64,000 nucleotides of DNA from Bacillus sp. RO2 (GCF_012911845.1 NZ_JAAXCU010000048.1:62001-126000); one strand, 5' to 3'. Numbered from the stretch's first letter, positions 25,133 to 34,299 are shown. Numbers and translations are program-made. The notes: generated by a model from the sequence alone, not told the origin.

Positions 25133-26245
25133 TTACTTGGCTTTTCCAAAATCCATAATCTTAACCTTCGATTTTATATTAATATCCATTGAGCTGTATA
25201 ATTGATCCCAGTTTGTTTCCTGCCATTGTTGATAGGTCATATTGTTTCTTACATATTTACCTATACCTATAGGATCACAACCAAATTCTTGTAGCTGCCC
25301 CATAAATTCATTTGTACGATTATTTAAATATTCTTCAATTTTTTTTTCAATTATCTTTTGATTTTTTTCCTCGCTTAAGTTCATTGAACCAGTATACTCT
25401 AATAAACTAATCTCTAACTCTACATTTTTCTTCAGTTCAACCGTGTCATTTTTCATTTTTACACTTGTATTCGAGTCACTTTTTTTGTAATTGAACGTTA
25501 CTCTGCTTTGTAAAAGTTTGTCATCTTCCTCCTCCTCGCCAACAGACACATTTAGATTAATAATCCCCTTATTTATATCATCCCTTAAGTAAAATAAGAT
25601 TAGGGATTGACCCATATTGATCTTTTCTACGTATTTATCCTTCTTAAATAAACCGTACCCAACAATCGCTTGTTTTTTATTTTGAATTGATATTATTGGA
25701 AGAAAAGGATCTATGCCATCGTCATAATAATCACGAAAGAATTGAAATGTATGGTAGTTTACTGACTCTTTTTCAGCTTTTAATTTATTGAACATGGATA
25801 ATAAATAAGAAGCACTTGAATCCCCTTCCTTTGATTCAAATGTTAACAAATCAAAACCATTGTCTTCCGCAATTGCTAGGTTGACATGCGACCCAATATT
25901 AGGATCTCGTTTAAAAGTATCTAGAATCTGGAGGATTCCTTTTTCAGCTAATTCTCTTCCTAATAATGCTAAATGAACCTGTCCACTAACTACTTGGAGG
26001 TTAGATAAGTTAGTAAATTTCATACGTGCATCTTTACTTGATTTTGATTGAACGCTTAATATATCGTTAGTTAATTCCCCTTCATTATTTATGATTGGAT
26101 AGTTTATAGTCACCTGTAAAGGTTCTTCCTCATTTTCAGATAAATCGTAAGAAATCACATTAATTAATGCTAGTTCTTCTACAATTTGCTTTCTTTCTCC
26201 ACAAGCGCTTAGAAGCAATACAAGTAAAATTAATATTATCCTCAT
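25133..26245 (-). CDS. gerC: Spore germination lipoprotein, Ger(x)C family
   Basis: 370 residues with lipoprotein signal peptide MRIILILLVLLLSACGERKQ (lipobox LSAC), so the protein is anchored outside the spore inner membrane. Family landmarks are VEELALINVISYDL at the start, HLALLGRELAEKGI, NPNIGSH-like DPNIGSHVNLAI, and a C-terminal three-domain repeat ending WDQLYSSMDINIKSKVKI. It is the third subunit of a GerA-type germinant receptor. Its start overlaps the permease gene by 4 bases, showing translational coupling. Confidence 0.95.
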   Translation of the reverse strand: MRIILILLVLLLSACGERKQIVEELALINVISYDLSENEEEPLQVTINYPIINNEGELTNDILSVQSKSSKDARMKFTNLSNLQVVSGQVHLALLGRELAEKGILQILDTFKRDPNIGSHVNLAIAEDNGFDLLTFESKEGDSSASYLLSMFNKLKAEKESVNYHTFQFFRDYYDDGIDPFLPIISIQNKKQAIVGYGLFKKDKYVEKINMGQSLILFYLRDDINKGIINLNVSVGEEEEDDKLLQSRVTFNYKKSDSNTSVKMKNDTVELKKNVELEISLLEYTGSMNLSEEKNQKIIEKKIEEYLNNRTNEFMGQLQEFGCDPIGIGKYVRNNMTYQQWQETNWDQLYSSMDINIKSKVKIMDFGKAK

Positions 26246-27336
26246 TGGGAAATCTTTCTCCTTGATTTTAAGAAATTTTCGATAAAAATTATTAGTAGAA
26301 GAAGGATAGGGATTATCATTGCGAGACTAGAAAGGATGTAAGTAAACCACTTTAACCATAAATCCACATCTCTTAATACTTTTGGAATGAGAGAAATAAA
26401 ATATCCTACCAATAATACAACAATATTAATAATTTTTGAATTTACATTATGATTCACTTGTTTAATCATTACTGTGGCTGCCCAAAAATACATAACAATC
26501 GTTATTAAAACTTTTAAAGAAAACAAGGAAAAGATGGCATTTTCCACTCGTTCAATAAAAGGAATATCGATAGACTCTAAAATTGTAATGACAGGATACA
26601 TTTCCATCTTCAATTGTTCAAAACTGAAAAAACCAAAGCTTACGAAGGATACACCTAAATAAATAATGGTTGTTATTGCATTACCAATAAAAATACTTTT
26701 AGTCCACTTTTTTTGTACGTATGGGAACAGCAATAATGATAGCTCAAAGCCAAGAAAAGCAGTATAAACATTCATACCGTCTTTAAATATAGATTTTTCA
26801 CCTTGAAACAGGAATGGTGTCAACCTAATCAACTCAAACTCTTTAATTGGAAACGCTAATAGGAAAACAGTCCATATGGTGATAAAAAACAAAGCAGTTG
26901 TAGTTTTACCTATATGATAAATACCTCCTGTTAACAGCATAAACGATAGAAGAAGTGCCATACCGAAAAAGACGAAGAAAGGTGTTTCTTGATAAAACAA
27001 AATCTTTAATAAAATGATATATTTTTTGGTAACTAATACAGCAAGGACAATAAACACTATAGATACAGCTAAATAAAATGGAATAAGAAACCATCTAAAA
27101 ATATTCGACTCTAGAATTTCAAAAATTGAACGTCCATGTCCGAATTTATAGCAGAGAGATATTAATAATATATTAATGTTTATAATGATAAACACAATAA
27201 TTAAACCAGCCCACCCGTTTGTACCAAATGCTTCTGCCGTTAACCGTGGAATACTAAATAGAGTAACGCCTGATTGGGTCATATATATTAATATTGCTAT
27301 TTGAAACGGGTGGAGCCTCTCATTCATATTCCTCAC
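26242..27336 (-). CDS. gerB: Spore germination permease, GerB/GerAB family
   Basis: 364 residues with about ten hydrophobic helices of the APC/amino-acid-permease fold used by GerAB proteins. ERLHPFQIAILIYMTQSGVTLF at the start and GTNGWAGLI are typical. It is the receptor subunit thought to bind the germinant in the spore inner membrane. It begins directly after the gerA gene. The germinant cannot be inferred from sequence. Confidence 0.95.
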   Translation of the reverse strand: MRNMNERLHPFQIAILIYMTQSGVTLFSIPRLTAEAFGTNGWAGLIIVFIIININILLISLCYKFGHGRSIFEILESNIFRWFLIPFYLAVSIVFIVLAVLVTKKYIILLKILFYQETPFFVFFGMALLLSFMLLTGGIYHIGKTTTALFFITIWTVFLLAFPIKEFELIRLTPFLFQGEKSIFKDGMNVYTAFLGFELSLLLFPYVQKKWTKSIFIGNAITTIIYLGVSFVSFGFFSFEQLKMEMYPVITILESIDIPFIERVENAIFSLFSLKVLITIVMYFWAATVMIKQVNHNVNSKIINIVVLLVGYFISLIPKVLRDVDLWLKWFTYILSSLAMIIPILLLLIIFIENFLKSRRKISQ

Positions 27337-28794
27337 CTATTTCTTCATTTTGTTAATATCTTTATTTTTAGATCTAGATTGGACAGGTCTCTCTTTTATA
27401 AAACTAAATGGAGCGCGAATAATCGTGTCAATCCAATCACCAAGATATGTAGGGGAGACCGGAATGAAATATGGAGCTTTCAAGTTCGTTATCCCATTTA
27501 TGTGAATAATAAATAAACCCATACCAAATGCTAAACCGATATTTCCCCAAAGAGCAGCTATCAAAATAAAACAAAAACGAATGATTCTAATGGAACCACT
27601 CATTAAATAGCTTGGTATTACAAAGGACGCAATAGCAGAAGTAGCGACTACAATAATTAAGATGTTACTTGTAATACCAGCTTCTACAGCAGCTTGCCCA
27701 ATAACGATTCCCCCGACAATTCCAATCGTTTGTCCTATCTTAGTTGGGAGCCTTGCTCCTGCCTCCCGTAAAAATTCTATAACGAATTCTAAAAACAAGG
27801 CTTCATAAATAGGTGGAAAAGGCACCTTGCTTCTGGATTCGATAATACTAGGTAGCAGCTTTTGAGGAATCATTTCATAATGATATGTTAAAATACCTAC
27901 ATAAAATGCAGAAAACGTTAGCGTAATAAAAAGCGCTAAGTATCTTAATAATCTTATAAATGTCGAAGTAATCCACCTTTGATTATAATCATCAGGTGAT
28001 TGCATAAAATCAAAAAAACTAGAAGGGCTACAAAATACATATGGACTTTCATCAACGATTCCGATTACCTTACCAGCAAATAGCTTGGAGGCAACTACGT
28101 CTGGTCGTTCCGTTACAAAAAATTGGGGAAAAGGCGAGTATGGGTTATCATCCATAAGCTGTACTAATACGTTTGTATCCAGCACCCCTTGAACCTCAAT
28201 AGAGTTTATTCTCTCCTTTAATAATTCTACAAATTCAACATTTACAATATCCTCAATATACATGATGGTTACATTTGTCTTGGATATCTCTCCAACAGAG
28301 AGGACAATCGATTTTAAATGAGAACTTTTTACTCGTTTTCGAATAAGAGAAATATTTTTATCTGACGATTCAATAAAAGCTACATGTGGTCCGAGAATAA
28401 TTGACTCTGTTTCTGATTCTTCAATAGTTCTTGTTTCAGAGCTCGTTGCAACAATAGTGAATGCTTCACACTTATAGAAAATAACTATGTTTCCATTTAG
28501 AACTTCTTTAACTCCTTCTTTATTGGATGAAATTTTCTTGGTATCTAACTGCGTAATTAGGGACTCGATTTGATTTTCAGATAAATCTCTAATTTTAGAG
28601 ATAATATGTCTATCGAGAATTTGTTCATCAATCATATTTTTAAAATATAGAAGCTCCAAAGATGTATTTGTAAACTTTCTATGCGTAAGGTCAGAGCAAT
28701 TATGAAATTGTGAAATGATATGATCTTTACTGAGTTCAATTTCTGTTTGTTTGTCTGTTTCTTCTGATGAATTAATCTTATTATCTGGTTTCAT
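27337..28794 (-). CDS. gerA: Spore germination protein, GerA/GerAA family
   Basis: 485 residues: a soluble N-terminal part (about 1-275) with VQGVLDTNVLVQLMDDNPYSPFPQ and TERPDV elements, then a membrane part of four to five helices with the family core SPDDYNQRWITSTFIRLLRY, PFPPIYEALFLEFVIEFLRE, GARLPTKIGQTIGIVGGIVI and the C-terminal PTYLGDW. It is the first gene of a gerA-gerB-gerC operon, which would be expressed in the forespore. The operon interrupts the plus-strand array and carries no array repeats. Confidence 0.95.
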   Translation of the reverse strand: MKPDNKINSSEETDKQTEIELSKDHIISQFHNCSDLTHRKFTNTSLELLYFKNMIDEQILDRHIISKIRDLSENQIESLITQLDTKKISSNKEGVKEVLNGNIVIFYKCEAFTIVATSSETRTIEESETESIILGPHVAFIESSDKNISLIRKRVKSSHLKSIVLSVGEISKTNVTIMYIEDIVNVEFVELLKERINSIEVQGVLDTNVLVQLMDDNPYSPFPQFFVTERPDVVASKLFAGKVIGIVDESPYVFCSPSSFFDFMQSPDDYNQRWITSTFIRLLRYLALFITLTFSAFYVGILTYHYEMIPQKLLPSIIESRSKVPFPPIYEALFLEFVIEFLREAGARLPTKIGQTIGIVGGIVIGQAAVEAGITSNILIIVVATSAIASFVIPSYLMSGSIRIIRFCFILIAALWGNIGLAFGMGLFIIHINGITNLKAPYFIPVSPTYLGDWIDTIIRAPFSFIKERPVQSRSKNKDINKMKK

Positions 28795-28820
28795 TGCTTA
28801 CCCCGTAGTACTTTTATCCT

Positions 28821-28849
28821 TATTATGAACAGTTTCATCCGTTTTACTC
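28821..28849 (-). promoter_or_regulatory. Possible sigma-G promoter of gerABC
   Basis: On the minus strand, GAGTA is followed after 17 bases by CATAATA, close to the forespore sigma-G pattern (GHATR, then CATNNTA). It lies 27 bases upstream of the gerA start. Known gerA-type operons use sigma-G; the match here is by eye. Confidence 0.35.
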
Positions 28850-28995
28850 GCTTTTGATATAAAGATGAGTAGGTATTCGTTTTTAAGCATCAATTCTCAT
28901 TACAATTAGAAACAAAAGATATTGAAAAAAGAAAAGCAAAAGGAATACCTAACTTATAAATTAAGTAATTAGATTATTCAGTTTGTGAAATTAAG

Positions 28996-29054
28996 GTCTT
29001 GAAGTAAATAGGAGAGATTGTAGTACATTGGGATTGTTCCGTACATAATGACTG
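28996..29054 (+). repeat. Dispersed repeat, short form (B), degenerate
   Basis: TCTTGAAGTAAATAGGAGAG followed by ATTGTAGTACATTGGG. The stretch 28870-29560 holds no convincing gene; a 60-codon frame at 29242 has no ribosome site. Confidence 0.5.
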
Positions 29055-29569
29055 GTTGATTAACTATGAATACTTTAAAGGCGTTTGAATGTATAGACTA
29101 GCATACAGAAAAGGGAGATTTAAATGGTTAGATACTAGACGAATTAATTTTTGTTGCAAAATAAACATTAAATGTTACTAAGAATATTTAGTGATGGTGA
29201 CACATTTGGGGAAGAGATATATGGCATGGGAATAGAAGAAAGTGGAGTACCAATTAAGGTTTAAATCGATTACAAAACATATTAGAAAAAAAACTTTGCT
29301 AAATATCTATTTTGCTGGTTATGAAAAAATGTCCTTCAATGCAATACTTAAATACCTCTTATGGTTTGCCTATGTGGGAAAATTAGATTTAATAGTAGTT
29401 TTAACTTCACTGGAAACTCTGTAATATTATTGATTTTGCAAATAAGATAATGCTTTGAGATCCAGTGAGAGTGCTGGTAACAATTTTTTTTGTGCTTTAA
29501 AATATAATAGAAGAACTGAAAAGAAGCATTATGTATGTAAATTAAAAAAATGCAGGAGTGAGGTGTAAC

Positions 29570-29947
29570 ATGCAATATGATGTAAAGAATTCTGAAGAAT
29601 ATTTAGAATTGCTTGAAGAAGATTGGCGAAAAGAGAAACTTCTCTTGATACGACACATGATCTTCACATATGCACCCGAATTAGAAGAGGTGATTCGCTA
29701 TAAGATGTTGAATTATGGGAAAGATGATAACTATGTCTTTGCATTAAACGCGCAAAAACATTATGTCAGCCTCTATGTCGGTTCAATAGAAAAGATAGGA
29801 GATGCAGACACGTTATTAGCAGGCTATAACTATGGAAAAGGCTGCATTCGCGTTAAAAAATCGATAAAAATTGAAGATACAGAACTGGAACAATTTATAC
29901 ATAAAACCGTTGATATGTGGCGTGCAGGTGATGACACTGCTTGTTAA
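29570..29947 (+). CDS. DUF1801 (YdhG-like) protein
   Basis: 125 residues, cytoplasmic, from ATG 29570 with GAGGTG 6 bases upstream (an earlier in-frame ATG at 29558 is inside the site). Family features are APELEEVIRYKMLNYGKDDN near the middle, a FALNAQKHYVSLYVG strand, YNYGKGCIRVKKS and the last helix ELEQFIHKTVDMWRAG. DUF1801 proteins include iron-chaperone-like members; the biochemical role is uncertain. It is a single-gene unit in the array. Confidence 0.8.
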   Translation: MQYDVKNSEEYLELLEEDWRKEKLLLIRHMIFTYAPELEEVIRYKMLNYGKDDNYVFALNAQKHYVSLYVGSIEKIGDADTLLAGYNYGKGCIRVKKSIKIEDTELEQFIHKTVDMWRAGDDTAC

Positions 29948-30029
29948 TATTGAATGAGAGAATAACAGACTTTCTAGTAAACATTGGTTATCCTTTAATT
30001 GAAAGATAATATTTTTAGTACTCAAATAT

Positions 30030-30056
30030 AGGGCGCGTTTTTCTAAAAACGCGTCT
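30030..30056 (+). terminator. Hairpin after the DUF1801 gene, related to the repeat left arm
   Basis: GGGCGCGTTTTTCTAAAAAC and GCGTC form a stem followed by TATTTATTTTAGG, like the T-rich tail of the long-form left arm. Confidence 0.6.
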
Positions 30057-30129
30057 ATTTATTTTAGGTTGTGGTGTTGAAGGTGGAGTTAGAGATGTCA
30101 AATTTATTACGTAAACTTGCTCACAGTTA

Positions 30130-30172
30130 ACGGAATTTATTGAAGAATCTTCAGCAATCAGGCTCAATGGTG
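30130..30172 (+). repeat. Right end joined directly to a left end of the dispersed repeat
   Basis: CGGAATTTATTGAAGAA, a repeat right end, is immediately followed by TCTTCAGCAATCAGGC, a left end, with no gene between them. Confidence 0.55.
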
Positions 30173-30248
30173 TTTAATATTAAAAAGAGAAATATACTTT
30201 TTACAAATTAATTTTCAAAAAATAGGTTGAATGAAGCTAGGTGAAAGT

Positions 30249-30518
30249 ATGATTTGGATGTATGTTGGAGTATCAATTATTATCTTTATTGGTAGTATTC
30301 TTATTATCCAAGGGTTTAAACTTACTAAAGCTAATTATAAAGAAGAAAAATATATTAATGGTACTGCTATATATAATGTAGGAATAGTCGAATCTGTTGT
30401 ATTATTTTTGCTTACTTTATTATTTAAATATATCCCATTTTGGTTAATGAGAGGAGTTTTGATTTTATTCGGTTTAGTTATTATCATGTTGGGAATTCTC
30501 ATTTTATTATTTGGTTAA
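30249..30518 (+). CDS. Small membrane protein, three predicted helices
   Basis: 89 residues. ATG 30249 is chosen because CTAGGTGAAAG lies just before it; ATG 30231 in frame has no site. Helices lie at about 3-23 (MYVGVSIIIFIGSILIIQG), 43-60 and 65-88. There is no recognised family. It is bounded by repeat DNA on both sides. Confidence 0.5.
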   Translation: MIWMYVGVSIIIFIGSILIIQGFKLTKANYKEEKYINGTAIYNVGIVESVVLFLLTLLFKYIPFWLMRGVLILFGLVIIMLGILILLFG

Positions 30519-30605
30519 TGTAACTAAAATTTGGGTGTATTAAGTGAAAGGGTACTTTAGAAAAAAACTAATGATTAACTTTGTAGCTATTTCGCATGTT
30601 TAAAT

Positions 30606-30738
30606 ATTCAGCAAACGAGCGCAATCCTAAAACAAGGATTAGCGCTTGTTTTCTTTTTAGAGGAAAAAATACATATTGTAGGAGTTTTTAGATTATGAAA
30701 TAATTGGAATTAAGCAAACGTCCAGGTTTATTGAAGAG
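30606..30738 (+). repeat. Dispersed repeat, long form (A), complete reference copy
   Basis: Left end TTCAGCAAACGAGCGC. Hairpin AGCGCAATCC...GGATTAGCGCT, then TGTTTTCTTTTT. Right arm TTGTAG (30676-30681), 17 bases, AATAAT (30699-30704). Right end GTTTATTGAAGAG. The two ends are imperfect inverted repeats. Confidence 0.9.
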
Positions 30739-30759
30739 TGAAATAAAGAAGGTGTTAAA

Positions 30760-31400
30760 ATGGGGAAGTTATTTTTTTATAGTGACCAAGTAGTTGAATC
30801 TCCGGGTAATCGAAGGTTAGACAACATTCTTTTGACGAATAAGGATTTAAAGAGTATCAAAATTGGTTATATTCCTTCTACTGATGACAAGGAAAAGATT
30901 TTTTTCAATACTAAAGTAAAGTATTACCGAAATTACGGAATCACAAATATTATGTATTTTGACCTTTATGATGAATTTAATTCAGTAAAGATTAATGAAC
31001 TAATTCAGTGCGACATTATTCATCTTTCTGCGGGAGATTCAATTAAATTTAGCGAAGCTATCAAACAACGTAATATGGAAATAGTTTTAAATAATTATTA
31101 TAAACAAGGAGGAACAATAGTAGGGGTAAGTGGTGGAGCAGTACACTTGGAATATCTACGAAATTATTTCAGATATTTATAGGGGATAAAGGAATTGGAA
31201 AATCGACATTACAACTAGTTGAATTTGAGTTTCTGCCACACTACAACCGCTGGAATGATAAATATAAAACAGAAGTTCATAATTATGCTAAAACTAGTGG
31301 AACAACAGTTTATGCTGGAAATGATGGAGACGGAATTATTGTTGAAGATAATAAAGTACAAATAGTAGGTGACATTGTTGTCATTAGTGGTAACGAATAG
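30760..31400 (+). pseudogene. Peptidase E (MEROPS S51-like), one frameshift
   Basis: ATG 30760 after AAGGTG opens MGKLFFYSDQVVES and a peptidase-E-like fold with IIHLSAGDSIKF, then GGTIVGVSGGAVHLEY, where the Ser of VSGGA is the expected nucleophile. The frame ends early at 31182. In another frame, beginning near 31155, the protein continues (STKLFQIFIGDKGIG, VEFEFLPHYNRWN with the expected His, GDIVVISGNE) to a stop at 31400. One indel therefore splits an otherwise complete ~213-residue protein. S51 enzymes cleave Asp-X dipeptides or cyanophycin-like substrates. Confidence 0.8.
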
Positions 31401-31407
31401 ATTAATT

Positions 31408-31478
31408 GTTTATTCAATTAAAGCGATTGAAGCATGTTCTATCGCTTCTTACTTAGGAACAGGGCAGGTTTGTGATAG
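31408..31478 (+). repeat. Dispersed repeat, short form (B)
   Basis: TTTATTCAATTAAAGCGAT, then ATCGCTTCTTACTTAGGAAC and AGGGCAGGTTTGTGA. Confidence 0.75.
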
Positions 31479-31511
31479 GAATTTACTTACATTTAGGGAG
31501 CTAGGATAGGA

Positions 31512-32408
31512 ATGAGTATTCAAATTGAACCTTCTAAAGAACAAATAAATATGTGGATTAGGAAATTTGTCCCTGATAAAGATTTCTTTTTTATTGATGA
31601 AAGTGCCTTAACTGATCTGGAAGAATATTTAGCTGATGTGTTATTAATTCCAAGAGAGGAATTTTTTCATCATTCTTCCTACAAGCAAATTGACCTTATT
31701 AATAGTTTTATGTATTGGAACATATCAAATAAGGCTAACAATGTCATTGTGGCAGATTCTCAATGGGTTACAAAATTACCTTTACTAAAAAGAAAAAGAA
31801 TATTACAAGCCCAAAGTAATATGAGAAGGGGTTTAGTATTACCGATTGATAGTCTTTCTTTTACTAAAAGCGTTCCTAAAGAATATGTCGTATCTAAAAA
31901 TGAAGAATTCTTTCTTGTCCTTCAACAAGATATGTGGGGAAATATGTCATATGAGTTAAAAGAAAGTTTATTATGTTCCTACGCAAAAAGGTGGGATAAC
32001 GGGTCTTGCTTTGAAGTCCCTGAAGATACTCCTTTACATATCAAAAAATACACTAATAAGTTTTCAACCATTTCAGGTAGTAACTGTTTATCCTCTACAT
32101 TATTCGCAGTCACAAAACAGGATTGGGTTATTAAGGAGTGGGTACATCAAAAAACTTTTGAACTTGCATTAGAAAGAGTAGGTTATTCCCTGATAAAAAG
32201 TGTGGAGGGAATATCTAATGGAGACGTAATTACTTGGGTAAATCCTAAAAATGTTATTCAGCACGCATCGTATCATATTTCAAATCACCTATTCTTCAAT
32301 AAAGACGGACAGACTTTCTTCAATCCTTGGAAAGTCACTCACTTAAATCAATTAATTGAAGAATGGAAGGAATATGAAATGAACATTTATCGGAAAAAGA
32401 TTATTTAA
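31512..32408 (+). CDS. Hypothetical protein, possible Cys/His hydrolase-like C-terminus
   Basis: 298 residues, soluble, no signal peptide, from ATG 31512. I recognise no family. The C-terminal third has a pattern seen in papain-like or NlpC/P60-type enzymes: a Cys at the start of a helix (ISGSNCLSSTLFAVT), later GDVITWVNPKNVIQHASYHI with His residues, then LFFNKDGQTFFNPW. This is only suggestive. The N-terminal part is helical, with EYLADVLLIPREEFFHHSSY. It is a single-gene unit bounded by short-form repeats. Confidence 0.55.
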   Translation: MSIQIEPSKEQINMWIRKFVPDKDFFFIDESALTDLEEYLADVLLIPREEFFHHSSYKQIDLINSFMYWNISNKANNVIVADSQWVTKLPLLKRKRILQAQSNMRRGLVLPIDSLSFTKSVPKEYVVSKNEEFFLVLQQDMWGNMSYELKESLLCSYAKRWDNGSCFEVPEDTPLHIKKYTNKFSTISGSNCLSSTLFAVTKQDWVIKEWVHQKTFELALERVGYSLIKSVEGISNGDVITWVNPKNVIQHASYHISNHLFFNKDGQTFFNPWKVTHLNQLIEEWKEYEMNIYRKKII

Positions 32409-32412
32409 TACT

Positions 32413-32475
32413 TGTGTTTAGGAGTGTTAATGCTCCTACATGAGCAATTGCTACGAAGCAGAAGCTCCTTAAATT
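32413..32475 (+). repeat. Dispersed repeat, short form (B), degenerate
   Basis: TTTAGGAGTGTTAATGCTCC, then GCAATTGCTACGAAGCAGAA and GCTCCTT. Confidence 0.5.
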
Positions 32476-32538
32476 TGTTTCTGGCAATGATTATTGAATG
32501 TGAAGTAAGGAAAAAGACTCCCCTGGAGGTTGTAAATA

Positions 32539-32622
32539 ATGTTTACTTTTCTATCACTAATCAATTATTTTATATCTTTAGATATTTTTAAATTAAATAA
32601 CAAACAAGGCTTAATTTATTAA
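32539..32622 (+). CDS. Possible 27-residue peptide
   Basis: ATG 32539 is 8 bases after TGGAGGT. The product would be hydrophobic at its start (MFTFLSLINYFISLDIF) with a short basic tail. Only the good ribosome site supports it. Confidence 0.2.
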   Translation: MFTFLSLINYFISLDIFKLNNKQGLIY

Positions 32623-32648
32623 TTAATAAAATATTAAAGGTCACAAAG

Positions 32649-32802
32649 ATAGTACTGTTTTTAATAATAGTATTTATCGGTTACCTATTTGCGTGGGTTA
32701 CCGGAGATAAACCTTTTTCAAAAAATGATAAAAGACGGACACCTTGAGCATTATCAAAAGGATATTGAATTCATTCGTGAACATGGTAGAGAGTGGTTTT
32801 AA
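32649..32802 (+). pseudogene. Degraded small membrane protein
   Basis: AAAGG is followed 8 bases later by ATA and a hydrophobic frame (VLFLIIVFIGYLFAWVTGDK, then PFSK). After a frameshift near 32725 a second frame gives IKDGHLEHYQKDIEFIREHG and REWF with a stop at 32802. It looks like a membrane-anchored peptide of about 50 residues that has lost its frame and perhaps its start codon. Confidence 0.35.
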
Positions 32803-32857
32803 TCAGAGTAATTAATTGTATTTTGAGGGCCTTGACTATTGGATATCTCGAGATTAA

Positions 32858-32923
32858 GTCTTAAACAATCGGGGGCGATTGTAGCACAGTGCCTAGCCCC
32901 TTATTTAAGAAAAGGGAAGGATT
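32858..32923 (+). repeat. Dispersed repeat, short form (B)
   Basis: GTCTTAAACAATCGGGGGCG, then GATTGTAGCACAGTG and AGCCCCTTATTTAAGAAAAG followed by GGAAGGATTAG. Confidence 0.75.
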
Positions 32924-32958
32924 AGTTAGCGTGGGAGCATAAAAGGGGGAAAGTTAGC

Positions 32959-33552
32959 ATGTTGATTAATAATTATGATATTAGTAATTTAATTGCATCA
33001 ACTAAATCTAGTCAAAGTTACATTCTTGCAATTGATGGACTAAGCCGTTCGGGAAAAACGACTTTTGTAGAACATTTAAGTGATCACTTGAAAAAAGTAA
33101 GTATTGATTTCACTACCATTCATATTGATAATCACATCGTTAAGCGAAGTCAGCGTTATAATACTGGATTTGAAGAGTGGTATGAGTATTTTTATTTGCA
33201 GTGAGATGTGGAAAAATTAAGGAAGAACTTATTTGAAAGACTTAAAGAAAGACATCATGTTGAACTACAGTTTTATGATAATGAAACTGATGAACATGAT
33301 ACTAGAAAAATTAAGTTACCTCAAGGGGGACTGATTATTATAGAAGGAGTTTTTCTCCAACGTAAGGAGTGGAAAGACATCTACGACAAAGTATTATTTT
33401 TGGACTGTTCGCGACAAAAAAGATTCGATCGTGAATCAGAAGAAACAAGGCTTAATCGCGAAAAATTTGAAATAAGATACTGGAAAGCAGAAGAATATTA
33501 TATTAATACCTTTAACCCAATAAATAATGCTGACGCTATAATTGAGACGTAG
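32959..33552 (+). pseudogene. Uridine-kinase-like P-loop kinase with an in-frame TGA
   Basis: Two open segments in one frame are separated by a single TGA at 33202-33204. Together they give about 197 residues of a P-loop nucleoside-kinase-like protein: Walker A as DGLSRSGKTTF, a DNHIVKRSQRYNTGFEEWYE region, IIIEGVFLQRKEW and the lid/end region RQKRFDRESEE. In this family a Trp is expected where the TGA lies (FYLQ-stop-DVEKLR), consistent with TGG to TGA. Unless read through, the kinase is truncated after 81 residues. Confidence 0.8.
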
Positions 33553-33709
33553 TTCTGTGTTTGAAGGAATCTGAATGGAAATTTAGCAAACTGGGAGGAA
33601 GAATTATAGATTAGGCTGCAATTTTAGGTGGCTTTATTTAACTAAACCCAAAGGAATTATAATATCCAAATAGAATATAAATCTAACAGTTACACGATAG
33701 GGGACTTTT

Positions 33710-34180
33710 ATGTTAAAGGCTTGTTGGAAGTACTTCCTTTATATCCTGAATCATAAACTAAATGTGCTTATTGAATGCTGGAAAGAAGGATTATACATAC
33801 AAGGCATTATTCATGATTTGTCAAAATTCTCACCAAAAGAGTTTTTTCCATATGCAAAGAAGTTTTTTTATAATGGAGACAAAAGTGCTGATGATGAATT
33901 GAAATGGAGATATGCCTGGCTGCACCATCAACATAAAAATAAACATCATTGGGAATATTGGGTTGTCGATCCAAATAATAAAAAGGCTTTGCCTATCCCC
34001 AGAAAATATCTTATTGAAATGGTATGTGATTGGCGTTCGTTCTCAAGAAACTGGGGAAGAAAGGTCAAAAACTCTACCTTAGATCTTACCAACAAAATTA
34101 TTTTACACCCTGATACAAAAAAAGAACTTGAGGAAATTATTAGAACTATAAGAGAAGATGGTGTAAAAGAGATAAGCTGA
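33710..34180 (+). CDS. DUF5662 family protein (HD-like)
   Basis: 156 residues from ATG 33710, preceded by GATAGGGG. The family pattern is clear: ACWKYFLYILNHKLNVLIEC, IHDLSKFSPKEFFPYAKKFF (an HD pair) and WLHHQHKNKHHWEYWV, followed by IPRKYLIEMVCDW. His and Asp residues are placed as in HD-superfamily metal-dependent phosphohydrolases, but no activity is established for DUF5662. It is a single-gene unit and shows no lesion. Confidence 0.85.
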   Translation: MLKACWKYFLYILNHKLNVLIECWKEGLYIQGIIHDLSKFSPKEFFPYAKKFFYNGDKSADDELKWRYAWLHHQHKNKHHWEYWVVDPNNKKALPIPRKYLIEMVCDWRSFSRNWGRKVKNSTLDLTNKIILHPDTKKELEEIIRTIREDGVKEIS

Positions 34181-34212
34181 ATTGCTCGTAAAAAATGTGA
34201 TCATCTATAAAT

Positions 34213-34299
34213 GATTCTTCAACTATCTGGGAGTGATTACAGTTCAATGGTTCGCTCCTCCCTCCTTACATAAGGATTGGGCAGTTTTGTTGAAGAAAA
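34213..34299 (+). repeat. Dispersed repeat, short form (B), with perfect terminal inverted repeats
   Basis: TTCTTCAAC (34215-34223) and GTTGAAGAA (34289-34297) are exact inverse complements. Between them are GGGAGTGAT...TTCGCTCC, then TTACATAAGGATTGGGCAG. It is the best copy for defining the element ends. Confidence 0.9.

Noticed and set aside
29242-29424. 60-codon plus-strand frame
   Set aside because: No ribosome site, unusual composition, no similarity recognised.
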